From Lentibacillus halodurans (GTDB lineage: Bacteria; Bacillota; Bacilli; Bacillales; Amphibacillaceae): a stretch of DNA of 64,000 nucleotides. Position numbers and translations under genes: made by a program. This document shows positions 9,403 through 17,880 of the stretch, one piece after another. The notes under the pieces were generated by a model. It did no database searches, was not told where the DNA came from, and saw nothing but the letters and a program-made list of their open reading frames with translations. Position 1 is the stretch's first letter. The number at the start of each line of letters is the position of its first letter. The DNA is taken from assembly GCF_900112045.1 (NCBI RefSeq), contig NZ_FOJW01000006.1, positions 62,001 to 126,000 on the forward strand, read 5' to 3'.

Positions 9403-10456
9403 ACGATTCGTATTCAAGTAATGACTTTCCCATTATGGATACACGTTTAGTATTTTTCAAATCATCTAGTGTTCGGGCGCCAATCCCGAACATGGTCATT
9501 TTCAATTCAAGCTCAATTTGCTCCATTGTTTCTATAACCGCTGCATCCGATTCGGTTGCGGCCTCCAGCAGTTTCCTGGCAAAACCGATGACATCCGCGC
9601 CGATTGTCAATGCCTTTGCTGCATCCATACCAGTTTTCATGCCGCCGCTGGAAACAATCGGTACATCATCCAGTGCACTCCGGACAGAAACAATGCAGTC
9701 CTTCGTCGGGATTCCCCAGTTATTGAATGCTTCCGCTGCCGCTTTTTTCAAAGGATCATTGGAACGGAGTTTTTCTACCTGGCTCCATGATGTCCCGCCG
9801 GCACCTGCTACATCAATATAGGAAATGCCGGCATCATATAATTTCCTGGCGACGGTCCCATCGATTCCAAAACCGACTTCTTTGGCACCGACGGGAACGT
9901 TTAATGCTGAACAGACCTTTTCGATTTTCGGCAGCAGATTTTCGAAATTCAAATCGCCTTCATCCTGTACAGCTTCCTGAAGGGGATTAAAATGCAATAC
10001 AATCGAGTCGGCACCGGTCATATCGACAATCTGCTGACATTCCTCTGCTCCATAACCATAATTCAGCTGTACCGCTCCTATGTTAGCAATCAGGGGGACC
10101 GTCGGCGCATGCTTTCGGATTAAAAACGACTCCTGATGCGCATCGCTTTCCAAAAGAGCCCTTGTGGAGCCCAAAGCTACAGCCCATCTTTTTTCTTCAG
10201 CAGCTTTAGCGAGATTCTGATTGATTTTCGCCGCAAGTTCCGATCCGCCAGTCATTGAACTGACAAGGAATGGCGCTTTAATCGGCTTGTCCAGAAAACG
10301 AGTATCTGTCTTTATATCGGCAAAATTGATCTCAGGCAATGCATTATGTATGAATGAAATTCCTTCAAGCCCTGTTGACTTGTTGACACCTTCCACATTA
10401 TCATCTAAACAAAGTCGTATATGCTCTGTTTTGCGCCTGTTAATACCTTCGTCCAT
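9401..10456 (-). CDS. fni: Type 2 isopentenyl-diphosphate delta-isomerase
   Basis: FMN-dependent isomerase that interconverts IPP and DMAPP for isoprenoid synthesis. The sequence begins with RRKTEHIRLCLD, then the family block APFLVSSMTGGSE near residue 75, VGAKEVGFG, and the flavin-phosphate motif SSGGMKTGMDAAKAL near residue 270. Full length (about 351 residues). Two in-frame ATGs, 10462 and 10456, are possible; AGGA is better spaced for 10456. It is a single gene; bases 10463-10626 hold only the divergent promoter region to the next gene. Confidence 0.93.
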   Translation of the reverse strand: MDEGINRRKTEHIRLCLDDNVEGVNKSTGLEGISFIHNALPEINFADIKTDTRFLDKPIKAPFLVSSMTGGSELAAKINQNLAKAAEEKRWAVALGSTRALLESDAHQESFLIRKHAPTVPLIANIGAVQLNYGYGAEECQQIVDMTGADSIVLHFNPLQEAVQDEGDLNFENLLPKIEKVCSALNVPVGAKEVGFGIDGTVARKLYDAGISYIDVAGAGGTSWSQVEKLRSNDPLKKAAAEAFNNWGIPTKDCIVSVRSALDDVPIVSSGGMKTGMDAAKALTIGADVIGFARKLLEAATESDAAVIETMEQIELELKMTMFGIGARTLDDLKNTKRVSIMGKSLLEYES

Positions 10457-10626
10457 GTTCATTCATCCTAACCCTATATAATTTGAACCTTTTTTCCATC
10501 GCAACTATTACCTTTATCATACCAATAATCGATTATCAATCAAATTAAAAGCCATCACTGCTATGGCAATTGAATACCGATTGTGCTATTGCTATACTGA
10601 TTCTAATCTATTGGGGGTGTAGTGCT

Positions 10627-11166
10627 ATGAAACAAGCTGCCAAACATTTCGCAGCAAAAGCCCATGAAGGTCAAACACGCAAAAGCTCTAATGATCCTTA
10701 TATTACCCATCCGATCCGTGTGGCAGAACAGCTGGAAGAGGCCGGATTCAGCGACGAAATTATCTGTGCAGGCTATTTGCATGATGTCGTGGAAGACACG
10801 CCATACGAAATAGAGGATATTGAAGAGGCATTTGGAATCCGAGTTGCAGGACTGGTATCTGCCCATACGGAGGATAAATCAAAAACATGGCAGGAACGTA
10901 AACAGCATACCATTGATACCGTCAAATATGCGGCAAAAGAAGTGAAATATCTGATTGTTGCTGATAAATTGGACAACCTCTTGTCGATGGAAAAGGAATA
11001 TAAACGCCAGGGTGATGCACTGTGGGACAACTTTAATGCAGGCTGTGAATTACAGAAGTGGTACAATGAATCGATCGCTGAAAATATGGGTGTTGGGCTT
11101 GAGGAAGATGAAGTTCCCAGTTATTTTCAGGAATTCAGCGATGCAGTGGAGCGAATGTTTGGGTGA
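10627..11166 (+). CDS. HD-domain hydrolase of the MESH1/SpoT-like type
   Basis: 179-residue small hydrolase. Residues about 1-130 form an HD domain: HxxxR-type THPIRVAEQL, then GYLHDVVEDT with the HD pair, then VKYLIVADKLDNLLSM with the late aspartate. This layout is that of MESH1-like ppGpp or nucleotide pyrophosphohydrolases and of the hydrolase half of RelA/SpoT; no synthetase domain is present. The frame is open 19 codons upstream, but the ATG at 10627 has a GGGGGTG site. Substrate (ppGpp, NADPH or other) cannot be told from sequence. Confidence 0.82.
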   Translation: MKQAAKHFAAKAHEGQTRKSSNDPYITHPIRVAEQLEEAGFSDEIICAGYLHDVVEDTPYEIEDIEEAFGIRVAGLVSAHTEDKSKTWQERKQHTIDTVKYAAKEVKYLIVADKLDNLLSMEKEYKRQGDALWDNFNAGCELQKWYNESIAENMGVGLEEDEVPSYFQEFSDAVERMFG

Positions 11167-11293
11167 CGTTTCCTTTTTCAATTTAATATTGTGTTCTCGA
11201 TTTTATGTTTGAGCTTTTTTGTTATTTTTCACTCTTTCTGCCGGTTCCTCCGCTCTTCTATCGATGTTCCCCCTCCAGAAAAGATATAATAAG

Positions 11294-11326
11294 GAGCGCC
11301 TTCCTGTCAGAAAAGGAAGGCGCCCC
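11294..11326. terminator. Stem-loop between convergent genes
   Basis: GCGCCTTCC pairs with GGAAGGCGC across a TGTCAGAAAA-type loop, between the convergent HD hydrolase and rsgA genes. No long T tract follows, so it may be a weak or assisted terminator. Confidence 0.45.
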
Positions 11327-11330
11327 CGGT

Positions 11331-12397
11331 TTACCGCATTTTCCGAAAATGATGATGATCACGCTGATGTTTTGAGATTTTTTTCCATTTATTTTTCTCT
11401 TCCATTTGTGCTTTCTTATCCCGCTTCCTTTTTTCATACGCAAGTTCACGCTGCAGCTTGAGATAGCTTTGAAATCGGTCTTCGGATAATTCGCCGTTTG
11501 TCAGCGCCTCTCGAACCCGGCAGCCTGGTTCCGTATTATGTCGGCAATCATTAAACTTGCAGGCTGCTGCAAATGATTCGACATCCTGAAAGGTAGTGTC
11601 AATGGCTGATTCGCCCTCCCACAACTGCAGTTCACGCATACCGGGTGTATCAATCAGCAGCGCACCATTTGGCAGCCTGAACATTTCCCGGTAAGTAGTT
11701 GTATGACGTCCTTTACTGTCTGCCTCACGGACATCTTTTGTACCCTGCATTTCCTTATCCAGCAGCGTATTAATTAACGTCGATTTACCGACGCCTGATG
11801 AACCGAGCAGGGCAGCAGTATGGCCATGCGGCAGATATGCCATTAATTCATCAATACCATCCCGCGTTATATTACTGATGGCAATAATCGGAACATTGAT
11901 CGCTGCCGCTTCCACCTGTAAAATGGCAGCATCAACTTCCTCGGTTGTACATTCATCCTTTTTCGTCAAAATAATGACAGGCGAAGCGCCACTTTCATAG
12001 GTGGATAAAACATAGCGCTCAATACGGCGCAAGTTCAAATCATGATTGAGTGAATTGACAATGAAAACAGTGTCAATATTAGCAGCAATCAGCTGCGCCT
12101 CGGTACGTGTTCCGGCTGCTTGTCTGACAAACTGGCTTTTTCTGGGCAAAACCCGATCGATGACCGCCTTTTCCTCATCTATCAGTTTCGATGCACCTTT
12201 ACCCAATCTCCCACTGCCGGGAAGTCAATTGGGGTTGCCGCTTCATTCAAAAATTTGCCGCTCAGATGACCATGATAATCCGTATCACCGTCTGATATTT
12301 GATACCTATTTTTTTGAACTATCATCACACGGGCAACACGTTCCGTTTCAACATCCCGAATGGAATCATTCCATCCAATCTTTTCTAACTGAGTCAA
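11331..12397 (-). pseudogene. rsgA: Ribosome small-subunit-dependent GTPase A, with a frameshift
   Basis: Circularly permuted GTPase that helps mature the 30S subunit. The N-terminal OB-fold part (from TTG at 12397, with GGGAGGAAG before it) reads to PAVGDWVKVHRN and stops; the rest continues in the -1 frame as LIDEEKAVIDRVLPRKS, then G4 TKKDE, G1 GSSGVGKST, G3 DTPGMRE and the zinc knuckle CKFNDC-H-C, with a basic tail. One extra A in the CGAAAC run at about 12188 would restore VHRKLIDEEK. So this is a one-base deletion or a sequencing error. The layout with a basic C-terminal tail suggests the second RsgA paralogue found beside CpgA/YloQ in some bacilli. Confidence 0.8.
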
Positions 12398-12401
12398 AAT
12401 A

Positions 12402-12455
12402 GACTTCCTCCCTTAAAATTGGAGGAAAGTCGTACATTACACGGACTGTTCCTCC
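12402..12455 (-). promoter_or_regulatory. Three-segment competing stem over the rsgA ribosome site
   Basis: On the minus-strand RNA, segment 1 GGAGGAACAGTCC (12455-12443) can pair with segment 2 GACTTTCCTCC (12431-12421), or segment 2 can pair with segment 3 GGGAGGAAGTC (12412-12402), which is the rsgA Shine-Dalgarno site. The two stems exclude each other. Segment 1 is inside the last codons of a leader ORF. This is the layout of a translation attenuator. Pairings are read by eye, not computed. Confidence 0.55.
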
Positions 12456-12505
12456 ATTTTGTTGCGTGTGTTCTGATTTTCTGCAATTTGATTAAATACG
12501 ATCAT
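12437..12505 (-). CDS. 22-residue leader peptide upstream of rsgA
   Basis: Short ORF starting MIVFNQIAEN and ending KMEEQSV. AAAGGAG lies about 9 bases upstream of its ATG, and a good promoter lies 30 bases further. Its final codons carry segment 1 of the competing stems. No homology recognised; the case rests on the ribosome site, position and link to the RNA structure. Confidence 0.5.
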   Translation of the reverse strand: MIVFNQIAENQNTRNKMEEQSV

Positions 12506-12536
12506 AAAACACCACTCCTTTCAAAATGGATGAACC

Positions 12537-12565
12537 AGAATATTGTTATTTTACTAAAACAGCAA
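12537..12565 (-). promoter_or_regulatory. Sigma-A-type promoter for the rsgA leader
   Basis: TTGCTG (12565-12560), 17-base spacer, TATTCT (12542-12537) on the minus strand, directly after the stop of the upstream acetyltransferase gene. It would start an RNA that includes the leader ORF. Confidence 0.5.
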
Positions 12566-12571
12566 AGAATG

Positions 12572-13426
12572 TTATAACTTTTTCGTAAAAAGTGCAATTT
12601 CATGCTCTGCGGAAAACCCGACCGACTGATATAACCCGAGTGCACCTTGATTATCGGCAGATACACACAACTGTATATCATTGATAGATTTAAACGAGAA
12701 AAGCCATTTTACTGCAGCCGCCAAAAGTTGTTTTCCATATCCCCTGCTGCGAAATGGCTCGTCCACTGCAATAAATTCGATTGAACCCTCACCATAATTC
12801 GGATCAGCTTCCAGATAAGCATAACCCGCCAAACGGCCGTTATCATGCACCACGAACACTCTTTGCCGGTGACTTATCCGCTTAATGATTTCCTGACCAC
12901 TATAATATGTCCCGGGAAACACACGATCATGCAGGTTTTTAAATACAGCTATTTCTGCCCGGCTCAATTCGTTCAAATCAGCATTTGGCAAGTCACCCCA
13001 TCGATCTTTAGAAATCGTGAGGATAACCTGATCTGCCTTCTGTTTAAAATGTAGTCTTTCAGCGAAGCTTTTAACAAGGTCATTATCGACATTGGGAAAT
13101 AAGCTAAAATGTTTAACAGTCGATGGAATATCCTTTAAAATTCTTTCCCATATTGCAAAAGCTACTTCCGAATCATATCCTGGATCAACAAAAGGACCCC
13201 AGATTTCTGCACGATCGTCTTCCGCATCCATCCCAATTAATCCAACCAGTCGATCCTTTTCTGCTGCAGCTGTGATATTGGTTATGTCTTCATTTAGAGC
13301 GTCCATAACCTCTTCAGGATCGGTTCCGCAAAAACCAATATGGTACTTTTTCTGTCGATTTAACATTGCTATAAAATTGGCTGCCGCTTTCACTGGAATC
13401 TCTTTTCCGTTTATGATGGTATACAT
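12572..13426 (-). CDS. GNAT-family N-acetyltransferase
   Basis: 284 residues, likely two GNAT folds in tandem. The N-terminal half is divergent. The C-terminal half (about 160-284) has the acetyl-CoA-binding motif RSRGYGKQLL after beta4 (SIEFIAVDEPF), and the NQGALGLYQSVGF segment of the family. A TTG further upstream at 13441 is in frame, but GAAGGAG is placed for the ATG at 13426 (MYTIINGKE). Substrate unknown. It is followed at once by the rsgA leader promoter. Confidence 0.8.
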   Translation of the reverse strand: MYTIINGKEIPVKAAANFIAMLNRQKKYHIGFCGTDPEEVMDALNEDITNITAAAEKDRLVGLIGMDAEDDRAEIWGPFVDPGYDSEVAFAIWERILKDIPSTVKHFSLFPNVDNDLVKSFAERLHFKQKADQVILTISKDRWGDLPNADLNELSRAEIAVFKNLHDRVFPGTYYSGQEIIKRISHRQRVFVVHDNGRLAGYAYLEADPNYGEGSIEFIAVDEPFRSRGYGKQLLAAAVKWLFSFKSINDIQLCVSADNQGALGLYQSVGFSAEHEIALFTKKL

Positions 13427-13487
13427 AAGTTTCTCCTTCAATATGTCATGACAACATACTTATTCGACACCATCTCAGAAAATCCTT

Positions 13488-13522
13488 TAAAAAACCGGAC
13501 GCAGTTTACTCTACGCCCGGTG
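13488..13522 (-). terminator. Intrinsic terminator of the aldo/keto reductase gene
   Basis: Minus-strand stem ACCGGGCGTAG/CTGCGTCCGGT with two G-U pairs, loop AGTAAA, followed by T6. Confidence 0.8.
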
Positions 13523-13528
13523 TAACGC

Positions 13529-14353
13529 TTATCGCTTATTCATTTCATTTGGCTCCGGACCGTTTCGCAGACCACGATCCAATTCAGCAATTTTGCGCAT
13601 ATCGTCTTGGCTCAATTCAAAATCAAATACATTGAAGTTTTCTTCGATTCGTGATGGTGTAACAGATTTGGGAATCACAATGGCATCTGATTGCAGGTGC
13701 CAGCGGATGATGACTTGAGCAGGTGTTTTGCCGTGTTTTTCAGCCATTTCCTGTATCACATCATTTTGTAAAACCTCTTTGCCGTTCATTAACGGACTCC
13801 ATGCCTCTACATAGATGTTATGTTTACTGCAAAATTCCTTCAACTCATTTTGCTGGAGATACGGATGGCATTCCACCTGATTCAGAACCGGTACAACATC
13901 ACATTCATCCAATAGACGCTGCAAATGTTCGATGTTAAAGTTGCAAACACCAATCGCCTTAACGCGACCATCATGATACAGCTTTTCCATCGCTTTATAT
14001 GTCTCCACATAGTCATCAAACTCCGGTGTCGGCCAATGGATTAAATATAAATCAACATAATCAAGTCCTAATCGGTCAAGACTTGCATCAAAAGCTTTTA
14101 ATGTATTGTCATAACCCTGATCACTGTTCCAAACTTTTGTCGTAATGAATAGATCTTCCCGGTTTATACCACTATCCGCGATCGCTTTACCGACACCATT
14201 TTCGTTTTCATACACTTTTGCTGAATCGATCGAACGGTACCCAACTTCAAGCGCCTTTGCTACCGCCGGCGTCGCTTCTTCATCCGGTACCTGCCAGACA
14301 CCAAATCCGAGCTGTGGCATCTCAAGGCCATTGTTTAATGTTACATTGTTCAT
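13529..14353 (-). CDS. Aldo/keto reductase
   Basis: 274-residue NADPH-dependent reductase of the 2,5-diketo-D-gluconate/YvgN-YtbE branch. The catalytic tetrad is visible: D43, Y48 (DSAKVYENE), K73 (TTKVW) and H106 (LIHWP). The NADPH phosphate-binding segment IPKSVTPSRIEEN is near residue 226. Such enzymes reduce methylglyoxal and other aldehydes in the cytoplasm. It is a single gene with its own terminator. Confidence 0.92.
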   Translation of the reverse strand: MNNVTLNNGLEMPQLGFGVWQVPDEEATPAVAKALEVGYRSIDSAKVYENENGVGKAIADSGINREDLFITTKVWNSDQGYDNTLKAFDASLDRLGLDYVDLYLIHWPTPEFDDYVETYKAMEKLYHDGRVKAIGVCNFNIEHLQRLLDECDVVPVLNQVECHPYLQQNELKEFCSKHNIYVEAWSPLMNGKEVLQNDVIQEMAEKHGKTPAQVIIRWHLQSDAIVIPKSVTPSRIEENFNVFDFELSQDDMRKIAELDRGLRNGPEPNEMNKR

Positions 14354-14452
14354 ATAACCGCTTCCTTTCTAGACATGATGCAGTTTAGTTTATCACAGAG
14401 GATATATTTTACAAAAATTATTTGATCAATCGTCAGATATTTCTATTGAAAA

Positions 14453-14929
14453 TTAGTGTTTAAACCCTTCCGTTCCTGCAGCAGTGACTTTCAGTGCACG
14501 TGATTGCGGTGCATGCTGAATCCAATTGTATTCCAGAAATTTTTTCAACAGCGCATTTCCCAATGCCCTTGAAATATGGTGGCGTCGTTCACTCCAGTCC
14601 AAACACTTGCCACAGAACATGCGCCGTTTTTTTCTCAAACGGTCTAAATCAATCTGCAAACCTTGGAAAAAGTTCTCCCCTTTATTCGTTACCTGGTATC
14701 CTTTTTCCTTTTCATAAATGAGTCCTTGTTGAATTAATGAATCATCAACAACATTGGCATGCGTCATTTTCGATAAATGATAGCTTGCTGTTTGTGGTGT
14801 AATCCCAGCCATGTATGCTAAATCACTGGCTGGATGAAACCGTCCATCCAATAAAATAGTCAGGATAGTCGCTCTGGACGATTCGCTTACCAGTGTCGCA
14901 ACCTTTGCAACATTTGCATTTGGCTTCAT
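14453..14929 (-). CDS. ArsR-like winged-helix transcriptional regulator
   Basis: 158 residues. The N-terminal 75 residues form a winged helix of the ArsR type: LVSESSRATILTILLDG, then PASDLAYMAGITPQTASYHLSKM as recognition helix. The C-terminal part has CGKCLDWSERRHH, a pair of cysteines close together followed by histidines that could bind a metal or sense thiols. It is divergent from a flavin-reductase-like gene, with a dyad between them, so it likely controls that gene. Effector unknown. Confidence 0.8.
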   Translation of the reverse strand: MKPNANVAKVATLVSESSRATILTILLDGRFHPASDLAYMAGITPQTASYHLSKMTHANVVDDSLIQQGLIYEKEKGYQVTNKGENFFQGLQIDLDRLRKKRRMFCGKCLDWSERRHHISRALGNALLKKFLEYNWIQHAPQSRALKVTAAGTEGFKH

Positions 14930-14991
14930 TATATAAGACTCCTACTGAACAAATCGTTATGCATTCCATATTTCAATGATAATCGAACTTT

Positions 14992-15019
14992 TTATGATTT
15001 ACAATTGAATTATCATAAA
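14992..15019. promoter_or_regulatory. Dyad between the ArsR-like gene and the flavin reductase gene
   Basis: TTTATGAT-N12-ATCATAAA, a perfect 8-base inverted repeat ending 17 bases before the flavin reductase start. The place and symmetry fit a winged-helix operator; the assignment to the neighbouring regulator is inference. Confidence 0.4.
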
Positions 15020-15036
15020 GAAAGGGGCAGTAAATC

Positions 15037-15645
15037 ATGACAACACAATCCACACGAGCAATTAAACCAAACATTTTGTATTATGGAACACCAGTTATTT
15101 TACTCACCACACTTAACGCGGATCACACTGTAAATATTAGTCCGCTCTCCTCTTCCTGGGGGCTTGGACAGTACATTATTTTAGGCATGAGTATGAAAGG
15201 TAAAGCCGTGGAAAATCTGCAGCAACATCCAGAATGTGTCATTAATATACCGGAACACTCATTATGGAAAAATGTCGAGAAACTCGCTGCCTATACCGCG
15301 AAAAACCCTGTACCAAAAGAAAAGGAAATCATGGGGTTTTCATATTGCAAAAACAAATATGACATCAGTGGCCTGACCCCGGAATATTCGACCAACGTCA
15401 AACCAAACAGAATCAAAGAATGTCCAATCCAGATTGAGACTGAAGTACGCCATATTCGCATACCGGACTATTCTTCTCTATTTGCCATTGTCGAAACAGA
15501 AATGAAACAGTTTCATGCACATGAATCCATTATCAAGGGCGATCATCATATTGATCCAGGCAAATGGCATCCACTAATCTATAATTTTCGGCATTATTAT
15601 AGCGCCGACAAGGAATTAGGAAAAACATTCAGAGCTGAAACCTGA
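15037..15645 (+). CDS. Flavin reductase-like, FMN-binding split-barrel protein
   Basis: 202 residues. The fold is suggested by PVILLTTLNADHTVNISPLSSSWGLG at residues 16-41 and ILGMSMKGKAVENLQQHPECVINIP, both typical of flavoredoxin/flavin-reductase split barrels that bind FMN at a dimer face. C-terminal residues about 165-195 (HIDPGKWHPLIYNFRHYY) are conserved in this family. GAAAGGGG supports the start. It is divergent from an ArsR-like regulator, which suggests stress-inducible expression. Physiological substrate unknown. Confidence 0.8.
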   Translation: MTTQSTRAIKPNILYYGTPVILLTTLNADHTVNISPLSSSWGLGQYIILGMSMKGKAVENLQQHPECVINIPEHSLWKNVEKLAAYTAKNPVPKEKEIMGFSYCKNKYDISGLTPEYSTNVKPNRIKECPIQIETEVRHIRIPDYSSLFAIVETEMKQFHAHESIIKGDHHIDPGKWHPLIYNFRHYYSADKELGKTFRAET

Positions 15646-15659
15646 TCATTTAATCTTAT

Positions 15660-15701
15660 GAGAAAACACACGATGGGCAATCCTCATCGTGTGTTTTCTT
15701 C
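15660..15701. terminator. Bidirectional intrinsic terminator
   Basis: GAAAACACACGATG pairs with CATCGTGTGTTTTC, loop GGCAATCCT or similar, between the convergent flavin reductase and ABC-F genes. Confidence 0.85.
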
Positions 15702-17328
15702 ATGAACCGTGTCGTTTTTCACGAGCAATCGTATAATGCCCCTCATATTTCGTCAGGTTTCCGTCACCAAGCCAATACGTAACCGGAAAAAGTTTATCAA
15801 GGAAGTAGCGGTCATGAGAAACGGCGATAATCGTCCCGCCAAATTGTTCCAGCGCATCTTCCAGTACTTCCTTTGACTCAATGTCTAAATGGTTTGTCGG
15901 TTCATCCAACATGAGCAGGTTGTGATTCTGGTGAACGAGCTGTGCCAGCCGAAGCCGCATCTTCTCTCCGCCACTTAAATTCCTTACCTTTTGAAAGACC
16001 ATTTTCCCATAGAAAAGAAACTTTGCCAAAATCGACCGGGCATCGCCTTCTGTCACATGTACATGATCACGAAATTCATCCAATATGGATCGCTCGCCAT
16101 CCATTTCAGCCATATGCTGAGATAAATAACCGATTGATACGTTACTGCCCAATTTAAGCTCACCTTTATCTGTTGGCTCCAAGCCTAATAACATGTTCAA
16201 AAGCGTCGATTTGCCGCTGCCGTTTTCTCCAACAATAGCAACCCGCTCCTGAAACCGGACATGCATATCAATAGCTGAAAACAAAGGCAAATCACCAAAT
16301 GACTTGCTAACTGATTCCATGATCACAACATCCTTGCCACTGCGTTTGTTTATTTGAAAATCCAGCCCGATTTTTTTCTGCTCTAAAAAAGGCTTTTTCT
16401 TTATTTCTATTCGGGCCAAAGCTTTCTCCATGCTTTTGGCCCGACGATGGAGACCCGCATTGGGCGGGTTGGCCTGGTTTGCCCACTCTTTCAGCCGCTT
16501 GATCGTTTCTTTCATTTTTTTGATCTTCTTTTGCTGGTCTTCATATTGCTGAAATTCACGCAATAAACGCTCTTCCCGTTCTTTCACATAACCTGTGTAG
16601 CTTGTGTCATATTTAATCAGCTCTCCCTGATCCATCTCCAAAATGGATGTTACGGTTTCATCCAAAAAGTAGCGGTCATGTGAAACAATGACAACTGTTC
16701 CATGGTATTGTTTAATAAATTCAGTGAGCCATTCAATCGCCATTAAATCCAAATGATTAGTAGGTTCATCCAGCAACAATAGATCAGGGGATGTCAGTAA
16801 CAACTGCGCCAGTCCAACCTTCGTCCGTTCACCGCCACTGAGCAGCTGCCATTCCTTTTTCGCCAAATCGTCAATCTGTAAACCGCTCATGACGCGTCTG
16901 ATTTGCGAATCAATCTCATACCCGCCGTCCTGCTGAAATTGTTCCTGCAGTGTACCATATTTAGCCATAAGTCGCGTCAGTTTATTGGGATCAGTCTCCT
17001 TCGACATGGCATGTTCCAGTTCGGACATTTTTACTTTCAGTGTTTCGATCGACGCAAAGACCTCATAGAGAATTGCTTCTACTGTCTTTTCGCCAGCGAT
17101 TTCCGGCGTCTGTTCGAGCACTCCCACCGTTAAACCTTTTTTCCACGTCAGAACGCCTTCAACTGGCTCTGTTTTTCGGGCAATCAAATCCAGTAATGTT
17201 GTCTTTCCTTCTCCATTCCTGCCGATTAATCCAATCCGTTCGCCTTGCTTAAACTCAGTCGTTATGCCGCTAAATACCGTGTTCGCACCAATAGTCTGTG
17301 TCACATGTCGGATACTGCATACAATCAT
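15700..17328 (-). CDS. ABC-F family ATPase
   Basis: 542-residue soluble twin-ATPase of the ABC-F group, which acts on the ribosome as a translation factor or antibiotic-protection protein. Domain 1 has Walker A GRNGEGKTT, signature LSGGERTKV and LLLLDEPTNHLD; a charged linker (about 240-320, including ANPPNAGLHRRAKS) is the P-site tRNA interaction motif; domain 2 has GENGSGKST, LSGGEKMRL and LLMLDEPTNHLD. There is no membrane segment. Its 5' leader carries a short ORF and two terminators, as in inducible resistance ABC-F genes such as vmlR, so a protective role is plausible, but a housekeeping factor cannot be excluded. Confidence 0.88.
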   Translation of the reverse strand: MIVCSIRHVTQTIGANTVFSGITTEFKQGERIGLIGRNGEGKTTLLDLIARKTEPVEGVLTWKKGLTVGVLEQTPEIAGEKTVEAILYEVFASIETLKVKMSELEHAMSKETDPNKLTRLMAKYGTLQEQFQQDGGYEIDSQIRRVMSGLQIDDLAKKEWQLLSGGERTKVGLAQLLLTSPDLLLLDEPTNHLDLMAIEWLTEFIKQYHGTVVIVSHDRYFLDETVTSILEMDQGELIKYDTSYTGYVKEREERLLREFQQYEDQQKKIKKMKETIKRLKEWANQANPPNAGLHRRAKSMEKALARIEIKKKPFLEQKKIGLDFQINKRSGKDVVIMESVSKSFGDLPLFSAIDMHVRFQERVAIVGENGSGKSTLLNMLLGLEPTDKGELKLGSNVSIGYLSQHMAEMDGERSILDEFRDHVHVTEGDARSILAKFLFYGKMVFQKVRNLSGGEKMRLRLAQLVHQNHNLLMLDEPTNHLDIESKEVLEDALEQFGGTIIAVSHDRYFLDKLFPVTYWLGDGNLTKYEGHYTIAREKRHGS

Positions 17329-17370
17329 GATTCTCTTCCTTCCGTCAGAAGAGACACTGCTGCGGTCAAC

Positions 17371-17422
17371 AAAAAAGACGGCAGAGATACAGCCTCCACC
17401 GCCTTATATAAAAATGCCGTCT
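17371..17422 (-). terminator. Second attenuator terminator in the ABC-F leader
   Basis: Minus-strand stem AGACGGCA/TGCCGTCT followed by T6 about 40 bases before the ABC-F start. It is enclosed by a further pairing AGAGACA (17438-17432) with TGTCTCT (17356-17350); AGAGACA could instead pair with TGTATCTCT near 17383-17391 and open the terminator. Alternatives are read by eye. Confidence 0.6.
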
Positions 17423-17465
17423 GTGGTCAGATGTCTCTTACTGGTATTTTTTCCGTTCAGTTGTC

Positions 17466-17585
17466 TTAAAAAAGGACATACGTATCCGACATACGTATCC
17501 CTTGTAAAGAAACATCGGAAAAAAGCGCATAACAAATCCAAAGGTACTCTCTGAATTTAGATATGCCGCTACCAGTAACATTCAT
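17466..17585 (-). CDS. 39-residue leader peptide upstream of the ABC-F gene
   Basis: ORF beginning MNVTGSGISKF and ending SDTYVLF, preceded by AAAGGGGGTGG at normal spacing. Its last ten codons form the first terminator hairpin and its stop codon lies in the T tract, so translation of the leader and termination of transcription are physically linked. No homology recognised. Confidence 0.6.
   Translation of the reverse strand: MNVTGSGISKFREYLWICYALFSDVSLQGIRMSDTYVLF
17468..17501 (-). terminator. First attenuator terminator, overlapping the leader ORF
   Basis: GGGATACGTAT pairs with ATACGTATGTCC on the minus strand, loop GTCGG, followed by T6. A ribosome moving through the leader ORF would cover the stem. 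Confidence 0.65.
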
Positions 17586-17608
17586 CTGATCCACCCCCTT
17601 TTAATAAT

Positions 17609-17637
17609 AGTTTATGTAAAAAATGCCAGGAAGTCAA
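17609..17637 (-). promoter_or_regulatory. Sigma-A-type promoter for the ABC-F leader
   Basis: TTGACT (17637-17632), 17-base spacer, TAAACT (17614-17609). The transcript would start near 17600, just before the leader ribosome site. The -35 region shares 16 bases with the promoter of the GntR/ABC operon at 46421-46436. Confidence 0.6.
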
Positions 17638-17843
17638 CAGCAGTCAATTTCTAAATGTCTAAAAAACCCTTTTCATATCACATTGGTTAAATATAATCTT
17701 CCAGTTCATTCACAAGATAATCGATACAATCTTTTCTAAAACTCATCCTCCGCGAGAAAAACGGTGAACTCTCCCGCAGCCTCATTCATCATAGTCAGTT
17801 CAGATAGCAGCAACTATGAATTGGAAAGAACAATTCGACAACT

Positions 17844-17878
17844 AAAAAAGGCCATTTCCCCCAAACAGAAATAGCCTT
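17844..17878 (-). terminator. Intrinsic terminator of the acetyltransferase gene
   Basis: Minus-strand stem AAGGCTATTTC/GAAATGGCCTT with a TGTTTGGGGG loop and T6. Bases 17641-17843 hold no recognisable gene. Confidence 0.8.
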
Positions 17879-17880
17879 GC

